Assembly (NCBI GenBank): GCA_002786065.1
Contig: NHNY01000031.1
Coordinates: 1,510 to 65,509, forward strand
Source: Microcyclospora pomicola
Taxonomy: Eukaryota; Ascomycota; Dothideomycetes; Capnodiales
DNA length: 64,000 nucleotides
Direction: 5' to 3'
In this document: in pieces, positions 10,130 through 21,420 of the stretch
How the letters are laid out: every line of letters begins with the position of its first letter
Numbering within the stretch: the stretch's first letter is position 1
Notes under the pieces: generated by a model
Databases searched by the model: none
The model's input: the letters and a program-made list of their open reading frames with translations, nothing else
What the model was told of the DNA's origin: nothing
Translations under genes and position numbers: made by a program

Positions 10130-10513
10130 AGGCCGATTCTCTCCGTGCAGAATCGCCTAAGCAGGCCAAGGTGGCGGGGTTGGACGTCAAGCCGATGCCT
10201 TTCACGACAGATGAGTACTAATCAAATATCCTTCGAGCCCTCTGTCGTGGGGACTCTCTGTATTTATGTTATTGACTTGAGACATCTGGAGACGGATTTA
10301 CTCCTTTGTACCAAACGATCATCACTGGGCGGTTTGCAGCGCTAGAGAATGACAACGCAATATGCGTGGCACCCACGGGGATACCACCTTCGTCATATCA
10401 AAAAGATAGCTCATGCGATGAAGAGTAAGGTACCTTTGACGCACTATGTCCAAATCTCATGTTGGCGAGTGATTGTTCTGTTTAGCAGTCTGCATTTTGG
10501 GTGTTCGTGCCTG
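10130..10513 (+). repeat. Inverted-repeat arm 2 with a 136-bp insertion
   Basis: Matches arm 1 at 10130-10210 (QADSLRAESPKQAKVAGLDV then KPMPFTTDEY and stop) and again at 10347-10513 (tgcgtggcaccc to gtgttcgtgcct). The intervening 136 bp (10211-10346) are absent from arm 1 and have no clean GT-AG boundaries. A 38-codon ATG frame (10105-10221) covers the first part. Confidence 0.6.
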
Positions 10514-11100
10514 CAGTGACGCGGCTGGTGGATGTGGAGGAGAGGTGAAGGTGTGTGGTTCGGACGAGGAGCAGCAACTATAGCGGCGGAGTGGACGCTG
10601 CCTTACGTGTGGACCTCATAGAATTCCGAATCCCGATGTTGCTAATCGAGCTATACCCTACGCAGATCACTGTGACCTTGCAGGAGGAAATGGGAAGATA
10701 CCTACATGTATGTACCTATAATCAATTCGACGATCAATGAAGCGTGCCCTATCCCATAGTATAATGAATGAGGGTCAGAGATCATCCGCCGCCGACGACG
10801 CCAACGCCTACACAATCGACCCTTCGATTCCGATCGTCCAGTTCGGCGAGCCTTGTTCAACGCGAGCGTACTTAAGAATCCAGCCGTCGTAGCGAGACTG
10901 GATTGCCTGTTCCTTAGCACGGGATGATCGCCGATCTCTCGGGAAACCAGTGTGACGCCCTGACACGAAGCATCGTCAGACTAGCAGGACGTGTCAATAC
11001 AAAGTAGAGACCAGTAATGGGAACATGCGTTTTCATAATGCTGATATACTTAAAATTACACAGATGAGAACTTTTGTGATCTAGGGAGAAGCAATCCCTC
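10514..11100. other. Intergenic, nothing recognised
   Basis: Small frames on both strands (10555-10740 plus, 10702-10920 minus) have no support. Confidence 0.4.
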
Positions 11101-12706
11101 CTACGACTGCACGACGAAATCTACATCATGCGCCTTGTACAGCGTGCTTGTGTCGAGAATATCTCCCGTCGAGGATTGGATGAATTCGACGTTTCTGGAC
11201 AGTAAAGTCAGTATGAGTCCAGAAGTCTCAACTTGGAAAAGGGAAACTTACAGGTGATTCGCATCCGCGAAACCCACTCGAGCATAGCTGTAATCGTCGG
11301 CGTAGGCAAAGGAGCAATAGGAGACATTGCTGCCGACCGAAGACAACCCCTCGATGTTGCCGGCACCGCCAGCGATGATATACATTGGGGCCTTGGGATT
11401 CTGTAGACCGGCTGGGTCTGCCGTGCCATTGTATACAGGCTGGAACCGCTGGGAGTTATGCACGTGTCCGAAGATCGCCAAGTCTACGCCATACTTGTAG
11501 AACAGCGGCTCGAAAGCTGTCTGGCACACATCACAGATGTTGTCGCTGCCTCCCGTGGAATACCAGGGTCGGTGACCGCCGACAATGAGCCACGGCGTCA
11601 CACTGCGGTCGACGCTGGCGAGATCCGCTGCGAGGAAGTCGAGTTGCTGGCCTGGGTAGCCGAAGGGGCCGCTGTTGAGCCCTCCTGATCCACCGGGACC
11701 ATCAGGCGCAGAAGGGAAGTCGGTCTCGGTGTCGATCATGACAACATGGGCCATACCGTACTCGAAAGAGTACCAGAAGGGAGGCAGCGACAGGGCCTGC
11801 GCCTTGGCCGCACTGTTCTGAGCATTGCTGTTGTTGGACATCGATGGGAAGGCAGTGGGCATGGTTTTGCCAAAGCGGGTCATGAAGTCGGTGAAGTTCA
11901 TCTGTCCTAGAGGGCAAAGACCGGAAGTGTAGTCCAGTTCAGTGCAGTCCGCCTCGTGGTTACCAGGGCTTGCCATGTACGCCTTGCGTCCAGCAACCGG
12001 CGCAAGCTGGTCGTAGAAGTTCTCAAGAATGGCTGCGTATGCATCTTTCCCATCCAGAAGATTGTCAGTCTTGAGGTACCAGTCATCCGCGTAGGCGAAG
12101 TCGCCTGGGTGGAGGACGAACTCATACTCGTCCACCGTCTGTGCCAAGCTCGCGATGGTGGTGTGGTTGAGTGAGGGATCGACGCTAGGGATCGTGTCTC
12201 GTTTCGTCGTTGTGAATCCATCTGGACCGTATACACCAAGGTCGATAACCACATCCATGTTGAACGCAGTGGTGTCGCCTGCTGTTCGTGGACTAAGGAA
12301 GTGTTCCACGCTGGAGTTGGTCGATTCGATCTTGTAGTAATATGTAGTGGCCGGCTGGAGGCCCGTCAAAGTGACAGCATTGGCGTATGTGCGTGATGAC
12401 GGGTACGTGATAGATGTGCTAGAGCAGACCACAGACGAAAGGCTGGTGTTGGAGGTGCCGTAGTGCACACAAGACTGGTTCAGCTTCTCATAAGTGTTCC
12501 AGCCAACGCTCATGGCTACGAGCGTCGAACTCGATGTCAGCATAGATCAAACACTTGTCGCCACGGCAGGACCTACCATTCGGCCCATTGACTGCGAGAC
12601 GCTGCTGCACGGGCGTGGTCTTGTCAGACGGAATTGGAGGATAGGTAAATCCGGCCGCGAGGCCAGCCACCATGAGAGGTGCTGCTTTGAGCATGATTGC
12701 CTGCAT
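11101..12706 (-). CDS. Secreted purple acid phosphatase (metallophosphoesterase)
   Basis: Complement of 11101-11194, 11252-12515 and 12577-12706: 495 residues, two introns of 57 and 61 bp (GTAAGT..CCAG and GTAGGT..GTAG with a CTGAC branch site). The ATG at 12706 opens a signal peptide (MQAIMLKAAPLMVAGLAAGF). A fibronectin-like N-terminal domain (VSVGWNTYEKL type) is followed by the metallophosphoesterase core: DLGVYG, GDFAYADD, GNHE, GGHRPWYS and GHVHNSQR, then the purple-acid-phosphatase C-terminal segment (NVEFIQSSTGDILDTSTLYK). All expected metal ligands are visible. The likely role is extracellular release of phosphate from organic esters. Many NxS/T sites suggest N-glycosylation. It is transcribed divergently from the hydrolase at 13371. 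Confidence 0.93.
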
Positions 12707-13370
12707 GGTCAAGTCTCTGCCCTAATGGGGATTGTGTATTTCTTGGCCGAAGAACAAAAAACAAAGGAAGGATTGAGACGTAGAGAGAATTGTCGGGCGC
12801 AAGCGCAAGCAGGCATCAAGACATACCTACCTACACTTGTACTTTTATACAATCCATCGCGATGCTCTTCGTCTTCGGCACGTGGTGGACTCAGCGACAT
12901 ACCACGACCATTGCCACCTTCCAGGCTCAGCAGTCTGCCGATGGTAGAACGAGCGTAGAAGGACACTAACATGTTCGGGCTTCTTTACCGCGTCCTCGTG
13001 GCCGTAGTGATTGGAAGTGAAGTGTGTGGCGAACTTAAGCAGCATAAGCTAGACGTTCGATCGGCCGGGAGGATGCCGAGAGTGGAAGAGCTCCGCGCCT
13101 TGGGAAAGCTTGTTCAACGCAGCCTGCACAACAGTCTTGCGTCTGCATACATGTGCTGTATAGCAGTCCTGTTGCAAAGTACGGATCAGTCACTCAGAAC
13201 TTGGCACGATGGGTGCATGCTCTCGCCATCCTACGGGTTAATGCCCAACGGAGGGAATCGACGCTGGCAATACAGGATTAGAGCACGGTTGATGATGCGC
13301 GAGCTTACCTGATTGATGCGTTCTCGATGATCTGACAATGTGTTGCAATGGACGGAGAGAAAAAGTAAAC
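12707..13370. promoter_or_regulatory. Divergent intergenic region, phosphatase / hydrolase
   Basis: 664 bp between divergent starts. Short frames here (for example 12971-13312 plus) show no domain. Confidence 0.35.
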
Positions 13371-14201
13371 ATGTCTCTGCCAGTATCAAACACCAATGAA
13401 GTTAGCTCCAGAGGTCACGTAGCCTGCTCGGCATTTCGCCTCTTGACGCCAGATCGCCCGCACGCCCGGCCATGTCTCATTTACTTCCATGGCGCCAGCG
13501 ATAGTTGTGCGACTTCCTGGGCTTCGCTCACTAGCCGTTTGAGGGAGAGTGACTACCGCATACTACTATTCGATCGTGGCGTTTACCAGGGGACCGATGT
13601 AAAGCCTCAACAGGCTGTATCCGATCTGGTCTCTTATCTTGCACAGAACGTGGCTAGCACAGGTGGTCCGCCGTACGTCCTGATCGCACACTCGTATGGT
13701 GGCTGCATCGCTCGACTGTATCTGCAGCAACACCCGCGCGATGTGGCTGGGATGGTGCTGGTCGAGACGGGTCAAGAAACGGCCCTGAGCAGAAATATCG
13801 AGGAACAGCAGTATAGAAACCAAATCCTCGGATCTAAACCGCTCAGCGTCATACGTGGGAACACTTTGCTTCCCAAGGTGAAAGCGCAGGAGGCGGCGGC
13901 GAATGCAGCCACCACCCCGGCACAGCATGAGCAGGTCCAGCAGCAGGCACGCGTACTTCAGCAGTGGCTGGACCATGACGAGATGCTCAAGAAGACGCAA
14001 TTGCAGTTGTCGCGCAATCATAGATATATCAGCTTGCCCGACTGCGGACATCATGTCATCCGCGATCGACCGGAAGTAGTCGCGGAACAGGTGAGTTGGG
14101 TTCTGGAAGAAGTTGTAAAGCCCAGCTCTGGCATGCAACAAAGCCGGTCACAAACGGCCAAGGTCAGATGGAAGCGCCGACTCGCGTTCTTGGGTGTATA
14201 G
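13371..14201 (+). CDS. Alpha/beta hydrolase fold protein
   Basis: Single-exon frame. I take the ATG at 13371 (MSLPVSN); an upstream in-frame ATG at 13338 would add 11 residues. 276 residues. The features are an oxyanion strand (CLIYFHGASDSCATSW), LLFDRG, the nucleophile elbow AHSYGGC (about residue 107), LVETG after strand 6, and a C-terminal His in DCGHHVIRDRPEVV. This is the catalytic triad layout of small esterases, epoxide hydrolases or lipases acting in the cytosol; no signal peptide. The C-terminus is basic. Substrate not inferable. Confidence 0.8.
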   Translation: MSLPVSNTNEVSSRGHVACSAFRLLTPDRPHARPCLIYFHGASDSCATSWASLTSRLRESDYRILLFDRGVYQGTDVKPQQAVSDLVSYLAQNVASTGGPPYVLIAHSYGGCIARLYLQQHPRDVAGMVLVETGQETALSRNIEEQQYRNQILGSKPLSVIRGNTLLPKVKAQEAAANAATTPAQHEQVQQQARVLQQWLDHDEMLKKTQLQLSRNHRYISLPDCGHHVIRDRPEVVAEQVSWVLEEVVKPSSGMQQSRSQTAKVRWKRRLAFLGV

Positions 14202-14827
14202 GCGCCTTGCTTAGAGATCTCGAGGATCCTGCGACGGCCGAAGTGAAAGCTCTGTCGTAACAAGAGTGGCAAGTACCGTGGCACTGGCCGATGTGGCTGC
14301 CTCCGATCTGATCGGCTTCGAACCACTGTGGTCATCACAGATAATGCTTAGATGAGAACGTCAGTGGCCACACTAGTATACAGACTTGAGCAGATCATTG
14401 CAGAGACAAGGCCATCTTGGCCACTTCCACTGTAGCATAATGTGTGAAGGGTAAATCGGCGGTCGAGCAAGCCGGCCTGATCGCTTGCAACCATGAGACG
14501 ATGATGGTTCAGGGGGCTTAGTTTTCAAGACAATACGCACTACATACTATGGATTCTATCCCGTCGCGGGGATCTCCCCGAGCAATTATACAGATGCTGA
14601 CAATAGCGCTATTGCACTGATGGTATCTCCAGATTCCCAACGCCGATTCGAAAAAAATCGCAAATGCCGTACCGCTGCTGCAACAAAGTAAACGCTTGTC
14701 GAGAAGCGGATTTCTTTCCGTCCGATGACGGGGACCATGAGGCCGGAGTCTGTGCCCACGGTGCTTACAGTGCCCATCAAAGTTTCCAATGTCATTCACG
14801 TTGGGGTTCCCCTCCACAATATGGGAC
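14202..14827. other. Intergenic between convergent genes, nothing recognised
   Basis: Lies 3' of the hydrolase and 3' of the Whi2-like gene. Small overlapping frames only. Confidence 0.4.
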
Positions 14828-16491
14828 TCAGCGTAGACCGATCACGCTCTGTGTTAGGTGTCAGCGAGAAGCTCACCAGTGAAAAAAAGCACAATGGAGA
14901 CACTCACCATCTCAAGCGTCCAGACTCTCCTTATCCACACCTTCAATGGACCATCTACTCCTTCCACATCGTTCAAGGTTATACCTTCCCACCAGCACCT
15001 TCGTGCTGGCTTCCTCCAGAACAGTAGGAGCTTCTGAGCCATGCCGACGGCATTACTGTTTGCAGCTTCACCACGAATGTCCGTTCTGAGGCGTGCCAGT
15101 GCGATCGAGCAGATCACTGCTTTGTTAGGTTCCGCTGCACGGTGGCCCCAGATATCGGCTTGATCGAAACCACTGTCAACAGAGTCAATATTCAAGGTCC
15201 ATTTACGGTAGAACGACTGGAGCTCGCTCACCCTGCTGTCAGCATCTCGATCAAATGCTGCTCGGTGGTTCCAGGTTCTTCACTCTTCCTCAACCCAGAG
15301 AATATGCCGTCTTGTCGCAGTAGGGCTTTGCCCGCAGCGCGCTTGACCTCGATCATCTCAGGCTGCTCAATATCCTTGCGCGGTGGAATCGCGTAAAAGT
15401 CAAGATCCTCACGCAGCACTATGATACCTGCTCGGTCTTGAAGCATGTCGCGTGCATTGCCAGACATGGGCTCGATGGGCATAGTGTTTGGCGCAAGCGG
15501 GTCTTGGCTTGATTGCTGTGCCGCTTCGTCGGATTGCGGAATGGTTTGCGCAACGTGTCGGAAGAACTCGAGCATGTATTGTAGGGAAGTGGGATCGTAC
15601 TGTGTAAGATATACAATGTCAGATAAATATACATCTTGGTTGCTCATGATACTCTGCACATCGTCATAGCACGAAGGAGGCAGTGCTTGGGTGAGCATGC
15701 GCTGGGTGTTGCTTACGTCGACCGGGTACACGTCGCCATCGTGAAAGCTGGTTGCATGGCCGTCTGGCAGGAGACCATTGGGGAAGAGTGAAAGGAGCAC
15801 AAACTCTGGGAGGGTGAGAAGCTCATCACGAGAAAGCGTGAATCGGGAGCCACTGGGTCAGTCAGTATTGTTTCGACTTCATCCATGCTGGGGCTGATCG
15901 TACCGAAGCTCGAGAGTAATGTTTTCGTCAGATCCTGAAGTCCGTATCAGCTGTGTTCAGAAAATTTCCCACTCCAGCACATTACGAATTAGCCTCACCT
16001 CCAAGTGCCGTGTTCAATGGCGCTGGTCCGCCTTGTTGTACCTGCGTAAGAATGCTCGCGGCACCCCCTGCTGCTGCCATCACGTATGTAAACCCTTCGA
16101 GCGGGCTGGATCCTTCAGTATATGGTGGTGGAGGTTCGCCGTCGTCAAGATCTTTACTGTCTTTGGTGTCGCGTGGGAGCGCAGCTTTTGTTTCGGCGAC
16201 AACAGAAGACGCTGGAGAGGCGTGGGCAGACTCCTCGAACGGCGGCGCGGGACTGGACGGCGCGTAAGCGGTGAGAGAGTCGGATGCGATACACTCGGTG
16301 ACAAGTGTGCTGGAGGAGTCAGGGAAGTAGCGCGATGGGAAGTTGTGTGAGGAGAAGGTTGGCGGAGTGTCGGCCGAGGAGGTCGAGTGCTGCGCGTCAA
16401 GACGGAAGTGAGATTCGACGTTGATCTTGGGCCGTTCAGCAGATGTAGGGGGAGTCGGCGCGGCAGAGGAGATGGCGTCGTCGGAATCCAC
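14828..16491 (-). CDS. Whi2-like BTB-domain stress/growth regulator
   Basis: Complement of 14828-14848, 14908-15172, 15232-15852, 15904-15934 and 15999-16491; introns 51-64 bp, including a 31-bp microexon. About 476 residues, close to yeast Whi2. The N-terminus is Ser/Pro-rich and disordered with a PPPPY motif. The BTB/POZ-like core follows (GSRFTLSRDELLTLPEFVLL, LFPNGLLPDGH, GDVYPVD, YDPTSLQYMLEFFRH). The C-terminus (WGHRAAEPNKAVICSIALAR, LFWRKPARRCWWEG, VWIRRVWTLEMSVIGLR) follows the fungal family as I recall it. Whi2 proteins act with Psr phosphatases in the general stress response and restrain TORC1 under low amino acids (family knowledge). Start uncertain: the frame at 16491 begins with GTG and no in-frame ATG precedes it, so a short upstream exon is likely. 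Confidence 0.78.
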
Positions 16492-16892
16492 GGTGGCGAG
16501 GAAGGCGCTGCGTTGCGCGAAACTATACTGACATTGGCAGAGGTTGTTGTTGTCGTTGTAGAACTAGGAGTGGGAGTGGATGCTGGAAGAGAGCGGGTGG
16601 TGATGTAGAGCGCTTAACGGAGCTCCATTCGGACGTAGCTGGCCACTCGCACCGGTTCTTGATTCCCGAGATCAACAAACACATCCCATCTACATCAGAT
16701 GTCGTCCAAATGCACAGCCGAACAGAAGAAAATCTATGACTGAAGACACGGAAGGTGACCGGAGAGTGATACAGGCTGGAGAGACTGCCAAATGCCGACA
16801 ATCATACAACATTTGGTGAATGACTTCGACATTGATTGATGTCGTGTAAGCTCATACACCAGATCCGCAAAAGCGCCACAATCACTATGTGA
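16492..16892. promoter_or_regulatory. Upstream region of the Whi2-like gene
   Basis: 401 bp. It probably contains the missing first exon or 5' UTR; a minus-strand ATG in ccaATGTCAGTATAG (about 16531-16545) is one candidate, since a GT donor follows at once. Confidence 0.3.
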
Positions 16893-17381
16893 GTGACTAC
16901 AAAAACATGGGTTGGCCCACCAGGGACAGCAGTATCAGCGACTCATAGCATACAGGTGAGAAGGTACAAATCTGATTTCGCATGGTTCATGGTTCTTTTC
17001 TGGTGCAGATGCCAGGCGAATCGGTCTTCATCCCTCCCAACTCTCCACATGCAGTCGTCGCTTTGGCATCAGGGCATCTTTACGTACAATAGGGGTCGGT
17101 TCAAGCCAACATACGACCCGATGCATTTGATGGGCTTCTCGAAAGCCTATTCGACACTCCGGAGCAACGACAAGATCCTACTCGTCATCCGCGGCCTGGA
17201 TGGGTCCTTTGTGATACCAGAATTCATCACAACTATTTGTAACACTGCAGCCCAAAGGGGCACTACTTTTCAATTCTGTATCTGCATGAACAGAGTCGGG
17301 AAGTTCACACCCAAATGGGACCTAGCGAAGTTTATTGCTGATCCAATGGCCTCGGATCCCAAGGCCGTTGATATACACTGA
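16893..17381 (+). pseudogene. Cupin/JmjC-like gene remnant or unresolved small gene
   Basis: A continuous frame of 162 codons begins with GTG, not ATG. Within it a 53-bp GT-AG intron can be proposed (GTGAGAAGG...TGGTGCAG, about 16956-17008). Splicing joins WVGPPGTAVSATHSIQ to MPGESVFIPPNSPHAVVAL, which resembles the last strands of a JmjC/cupin barrel (PGES-FIPPNSPHAV). The spliced frame then stops after about ten more codons, and the downstream unspliced frame is unrelated to any family I know. No full domain and no start are visible, so it is a fragment, a broken gene, or a model I cannot resolve. Confidence 0.3.
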
Positions 17382-17989
17382 AGATGGGCTGCAATCGCAG
17401 CAGCAAGGGACGATTACGATGAAAGTCAATATGCTCAGCAGAAGACTGGTTTACGGAACCTAATTGACCGCCTACCTGTAGCACGATGTGTGGCTCAACT
17501 TGGCACGTGAATATATCCATGAAAGCTGCACTTGCTCACGTATAATGTTTCCGTTGACAGGCTAACGCTAATCGCACGCACACAGACGAGATCAGACCTT
17601 ACCAACAAATGATCTCATGCTGATCATGGTGGTGCTTACACGGTGGGAACCTGCCGGTGTGGGCGCATCCCAGGTGCTGGGCCAAAATTGATGGACGATA
17701 CGGCGAGTCCCCATCCAGTCTTCGAGCTGTCCGCGATATGCAACAGCAAACGCTGATCGGATTTTCCCTCCGTGTTCATCTCCGATCCACTTCGATGCAG
17801 GACGAAGTAGCCATACGTGTTCGACATGGTGCCACTGGACGTTGGAGAGCATCTCTGCCATGACAAGGAGTAGAACGTACACATATGGTGATACCAGTGA
17901 AACAGATTGTACAGTACATGTAATGGAGACATTGCCAGACCTGCATACCCTGTGCCATCTTCACCATCCTTGCTCGCCTCAAGCATCCA
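17382..17989. other. Intergenic, nothing recognised
   Basis: 608 bp with overlapping minus-strand frames of 85-116 codons that share no domain and lack good starts. Confidence 0.4.
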
Positions 17990-19179
17990 CTAATCTTTGT
18001 TAAAGTCGATGACAACCCTGCCCGCGATTTCACCTCTCCTCAGCTGCTGGACGCTCTCCGGGAAGTCGCTCATACCTCGAATCTCACAAATCTGCTTCAA
18101 CAGCCCTCTTCTCGCATAGTCCAGTGTCGCCGCAGTGTCCTGCATCGTACCGACCAAGGTACCAATCACCTTGATGTTCTTGAAGATCAACAAGTTGGGG
18201 TCAGTACCGAGCGTGACCTGTCCAGCTGGAGGCAGCGCGATACACATGACAATGCCGCCAATGCGATCGCCGAGGTATGAGAATGCGTCTGCTAATCATC
18301 AGTAACGTCAATTGGCGTGCGAACATGATGGATTGTGCTCACCTTTATACGCCTGGTAGGCCGTGATCAACACGCCGTGAGCACCAACACCATCAGTCGC
18401 CTCTTTCACGGCAGCTGCGACGTCTTCGTGCTCCTTGAAGTCGATGAAGGCCTCAGCACCCATCTCTTTTGACAGAGTCTTCTTCTTGTCACCACTATCG
18501 ACCACGACTGGCCGCATTCCCATTGCTCGAGCAAGCTGGACACCCTGGATACCGACACCTCCGCCACCGCCAGGAAAGACGACCCAGTTGCCAGGCTTCA
18601 ATCCCGAATCGATCAGTGCGCGGTGCATCGTCGAAGCACTACACATGATCGGGCCTGCGACGTGGTCCGACACTCCCTCGGGGATCCTACTCGTGTAATT
18701 CGCAGGACTTGTGATGTACTGTTGGTAAGTACCCGTGGCAACCAAGCCGGTGTAGACCCCTTTCGCACAGTAGTTCTCCCGGCCGTTCCAGCATTGCTCG
18801 CAGTTGTTGCACACGCTCCATAGAGGCTTGACGCCACCGCGATCGCCGACCTTCCAGTCCGTCACGTTCTTCCCGACTTTGACCACCACTCCCGCGCCCT
18901 CGTGACCGGCACAACGCGTGCCGAACGTCGACATGGGAGGCACGGCCCAGTCGTTCATCATGAAGTGGATGTCAGACATACACAGGCCGGTCGCATTGAG
19001 GCGCAAGAGCACTTCATCATCCTCTGCCGCACGAATCAGTATGCAATTGTACAGTCAATGGGCGAGGATAAGGTCGTACTCGGCTCGGGGACGTCGACCA
19101 TCTGCACTTCGACCCTGAAGTCCGGTCCCTCGTTCACCACGACCCCGGCTTTGCATTGCTTTGGGATCTCTTCGGACAT
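17990..19179 (-). CDS. Zinc-dependent alcohol dehydrogenase (MDR family)
   Basis: Complement of 17990-18288, 18343-19023 and 19080-19179: 359 residues with introns of 54 and 56 bp. The catalytic zinc ligands are Cys in GLCMSD, His in GHEGAG and Cys in PIMCSAS. The structural zinc site is complete (CNNCEQCWNGRENYC). The Rossmann motif is GGGGGVG, followed by VVDSGDKK, where Asp suggests NAD(H) preference. Length and order match fungal ADH1/ADH3-type cytosolic enzymes that interconvert alcohols and aldehydes. The start MSEEIPKQ at 19179 was chosen over an upstream ATG about 18 codons earlier because it gives a normal-length N-terminus. Confidence 0.92.
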
Positions 19180-19935
19180 CGTTCGGTATACTGTTTCTAG
19201 ACAAATTGCGAAGTAGAGGAGATCGATTCTCAAACAAACAACGGCCTAGCAAACAGGCAATGGTAGGAAGTCTAAACGGATTAGAAGAGAACCTCTAGTC
19301 GTATTCGGCGCCTATATATACACGATCTCGTGGCATTTGCAGTTGTTACAGTATAGTGTTGCTACCTGCACCCCGCACCATCACTTTGAAGGAGGCGGGG
19401 TACTGTATACCGAGAGGCGACAGATACAGGGCTGTTGGCAAGGCAGGCAGTCAACCATGTGACGTGGGCCGGACGACCGAATCTCCATCACCCGGGAACA
19501 AGACTGACGCGGACACCACTTGCTCCTTGGTATGAATGGAGCTGTGACATGGAGTTCAGCCGTTGCTCGGAACCCGGAGGTCCCGCTGGCATAATCTCAC
19601 CCTGGCCTGAGGTGTAAGATCCAGTATCCAATATAGTCAGGCATCTCTCTATCGGGAGCTACTTGGAACAAATCAGATCAAGCCTTGTCGAGTCTCTGAT
19701 CACCATGAAAATCTTAGGGAACAGCTAGGAATCATTGCGGGCGGCCCGAGCGTACAACTTTCTGCAGAGCAGGTTTGCAGGGCGTGACCATGCTGGCTGG
19801 ACGCCCTGGACGTTGTGCAAGCGAATCAGTTACAAGCTCTAATCTGGCATCGAAGTGAACCCTTTTCTCTATGCTATCAGTCAGGTATTGCTACGGGGTA
19901 ATCAGCGATGCGAGCACTCTTCCCTTGCAAGACCG
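19180..19935. other. Intergenic with ADH promoter; no gene seen
   Basis: 756 bp: the ADH promoter side on the right of 19179 and the 3' flank of the glycosyltransferase on the far side. Confidence 0.4.
19311..19322 (-). promoter_or_regulatory. TATA-like element upstream of ADH
   Basis: cctatatatacac about 135 bp upstream of the ADH start; on the minus strand it reads TGTATATATAGG. Position fits a TATA box, but this is by eye only. Confidence 0.35.
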
Positions 19936-21420
19936 TCAACCTTGTGTCCAGTCAATCTCCAGCACGCTGTGATTGCCAGCAGCATACCTGAAGTCTGCAC
20001 GTTTGTAATAAAACTGTCGGACTGTTCCAAGACCGTCATTGAAGGAGTGCAAGAACTTCCATTGAAACTTGTCTTTCCCGAGCACTAGTGCAGGTCTCAT
20101 ACGACCCATACTATGGTGGAACTCGAGCTTGTCAGGTTGGTCATGTATGCCAACGTCCTCGACCATAGTCAGCTCAGCGAGGGCCAGGTCTGGGACACCA
20201 TTGGGATACTGCGCCACAGAGAACCCGTTGGTAAGGATGAAACCATCCGTGAAGCTGTATCGTTGCAGGAACGTGTCTGGCCCAGCTACATCGGTTACAA
20301 GGTGTGCGTTGGAGATGGGATGGAAGTGCCAGCTTTTCCAATGGTGGACGGTGAGGAGCGGAGTAAGGCCAGACTCGTAGAACCCTGAGACGTCACCCCA
20401 CATATCTATCTGGTTCAACCCTTTCATCTCTGTAAGGGGAACAGTGGGAGATGTCACAGCCATGATACAGTCCCGCCAGAGGAGATCTCCGAATCCCTGA
20501 TCTAAGGTTCGACAATGCTCGGAGCTGGCGGCCAGGGTAGCCATCAACGGAGGAGACACGAAGAAGCCGGCACCACCCCATGCTTTCCAGCCTTCTCGAT
20601 TGACACGTGTGTGACTCTCAGCCAGAGCGCCGAGATACCAAGGTAGACGATGATCGACGGCTTTGAGTACATCAAAAGCTTGTGACAAAGAAACGAAGAA
20701 TGTATCGTCGTCAATCAAACCAAACCATTTCGTAGAGGACTGAATGGCCTTATTCAAGGCATGTGCCAGTGCAAAGTTCTTCAGGCCTTCACTGTCAGTA
20801 GAATTTCCGATGTAAGGCTCGAACTGGAGAGACATTCCCATCTCGGCTGCTCTACCCACCAACTTCTGAAGGTCTAGTGCAATCGAGGCCATGTCCGTCC
20901 GATCCACAAGCAGAACAAGTAGAGGCGAACCGGTATTTGACAACCATCTGGACAACTCGGGGAGACTGGCAGTGATCCGTTCCAAGGTGGTAGCCATCCC
21001 AAGCATAAGAGAGCTTGTGTCAGCAGTGTTGTGGTGTTTGAACTGCGGCACGTCGACTTCGACCGTCACGGGGCATGGCGGGGAACCACTGAGCACCGAC
21101 TCAACCGTCGTAGATAGGTTGGTCCTTTCTGTGCCCACCAGTGATACTGACAAGTGTTGCAAGGAGCTTCTTTTGCCATCCTTCTTGGGTCTGGCGACGA
21201 GACATCGTCGACGGTATTCGAATTGATCGGGCAGGTGCTCTTTCGCCCAAGTCAAGAAATTCTGTCCATCATTGTGTTGCTGGTGTGCACTTGTAGGCCT
21301 TGCGCTACGGCTCGCAAATGACCAAATACTGTTCTTATAGCCATCATTGCAGGCGATGAGAAAGAAGACGACCAGTACAAGCGCGCTGGCGAGAGCTACC
21401 AGACGTTGACGCAGCAGCAT
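19936..21420 (-). CDS. Type II membrane glycosyltransferase, GT31/fringe-like
   Basis: Single-exon frame of 494 residues with ATG at 21420. The N-terminus MLLRQR is followed by a hydrophobic anchor (about residues 7-24) and a Ser-rich stem, the layout of Golgi type II enzymes. The core has the DxD signature in WFGLIDDDTFFVSL, AWGGAGFFVSPPLM and DQGFGDLLWRDC, typical of fringe-like GT31/DUF604 proteins of filamentous fungi. It probably transfers a sugar onto a protein or lipid acceptor in the Golgi lumen; donor and acceptor are unknown. Confidence 0.85.
   Translation of the reverse strand: MLLRQRLVALASALVLVVFFLIACNDGYKNSIWSFASRSARPTSAHQQHNDGQNFLTWAKEHLPDQFEYRRRCLVARPKKDGKRSSLQHLSVSLVGTERTNLSTTVESVLSGSPPCPVTVEVDVPQFKHHNTADTSSLMLGMATTLERITASLPELSRWLSNTGSPLLVLLVDRTDMASIALDLQKLVGRAAEMGMSLQFEPYIGNSTDSEGLKNFALAHALNKAIQSSTKWFGLIDDDTFFVSLSQAFDVLKAVDHRLPWYLGALAESHTRVNREGWKAWGGAGFFVSPPLMATLAASSEHCRTLDQGFGDLLWRDCIMAVTSPTVPLTEMKGLNQIDMWGDVSGFYESGLTPLLTVHHWKSWHFHPISNAHLVTDVAGPDTFLQRYSFTDGFILTNGFSVAQYPNGVPDLALAELTMVEDVGIHDQPDKLEFHHSMGRMRPALVLGKDKFQWKFLHSFNDGLGTVRQFYYKRADFRYAAGNHSVLEIDWTQG

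Noticed and set aside
14300-14330. GGTTCGAAGCC (minus) as a tRNA B-box
   Set aside because: No matching A-box or cloverleaf.
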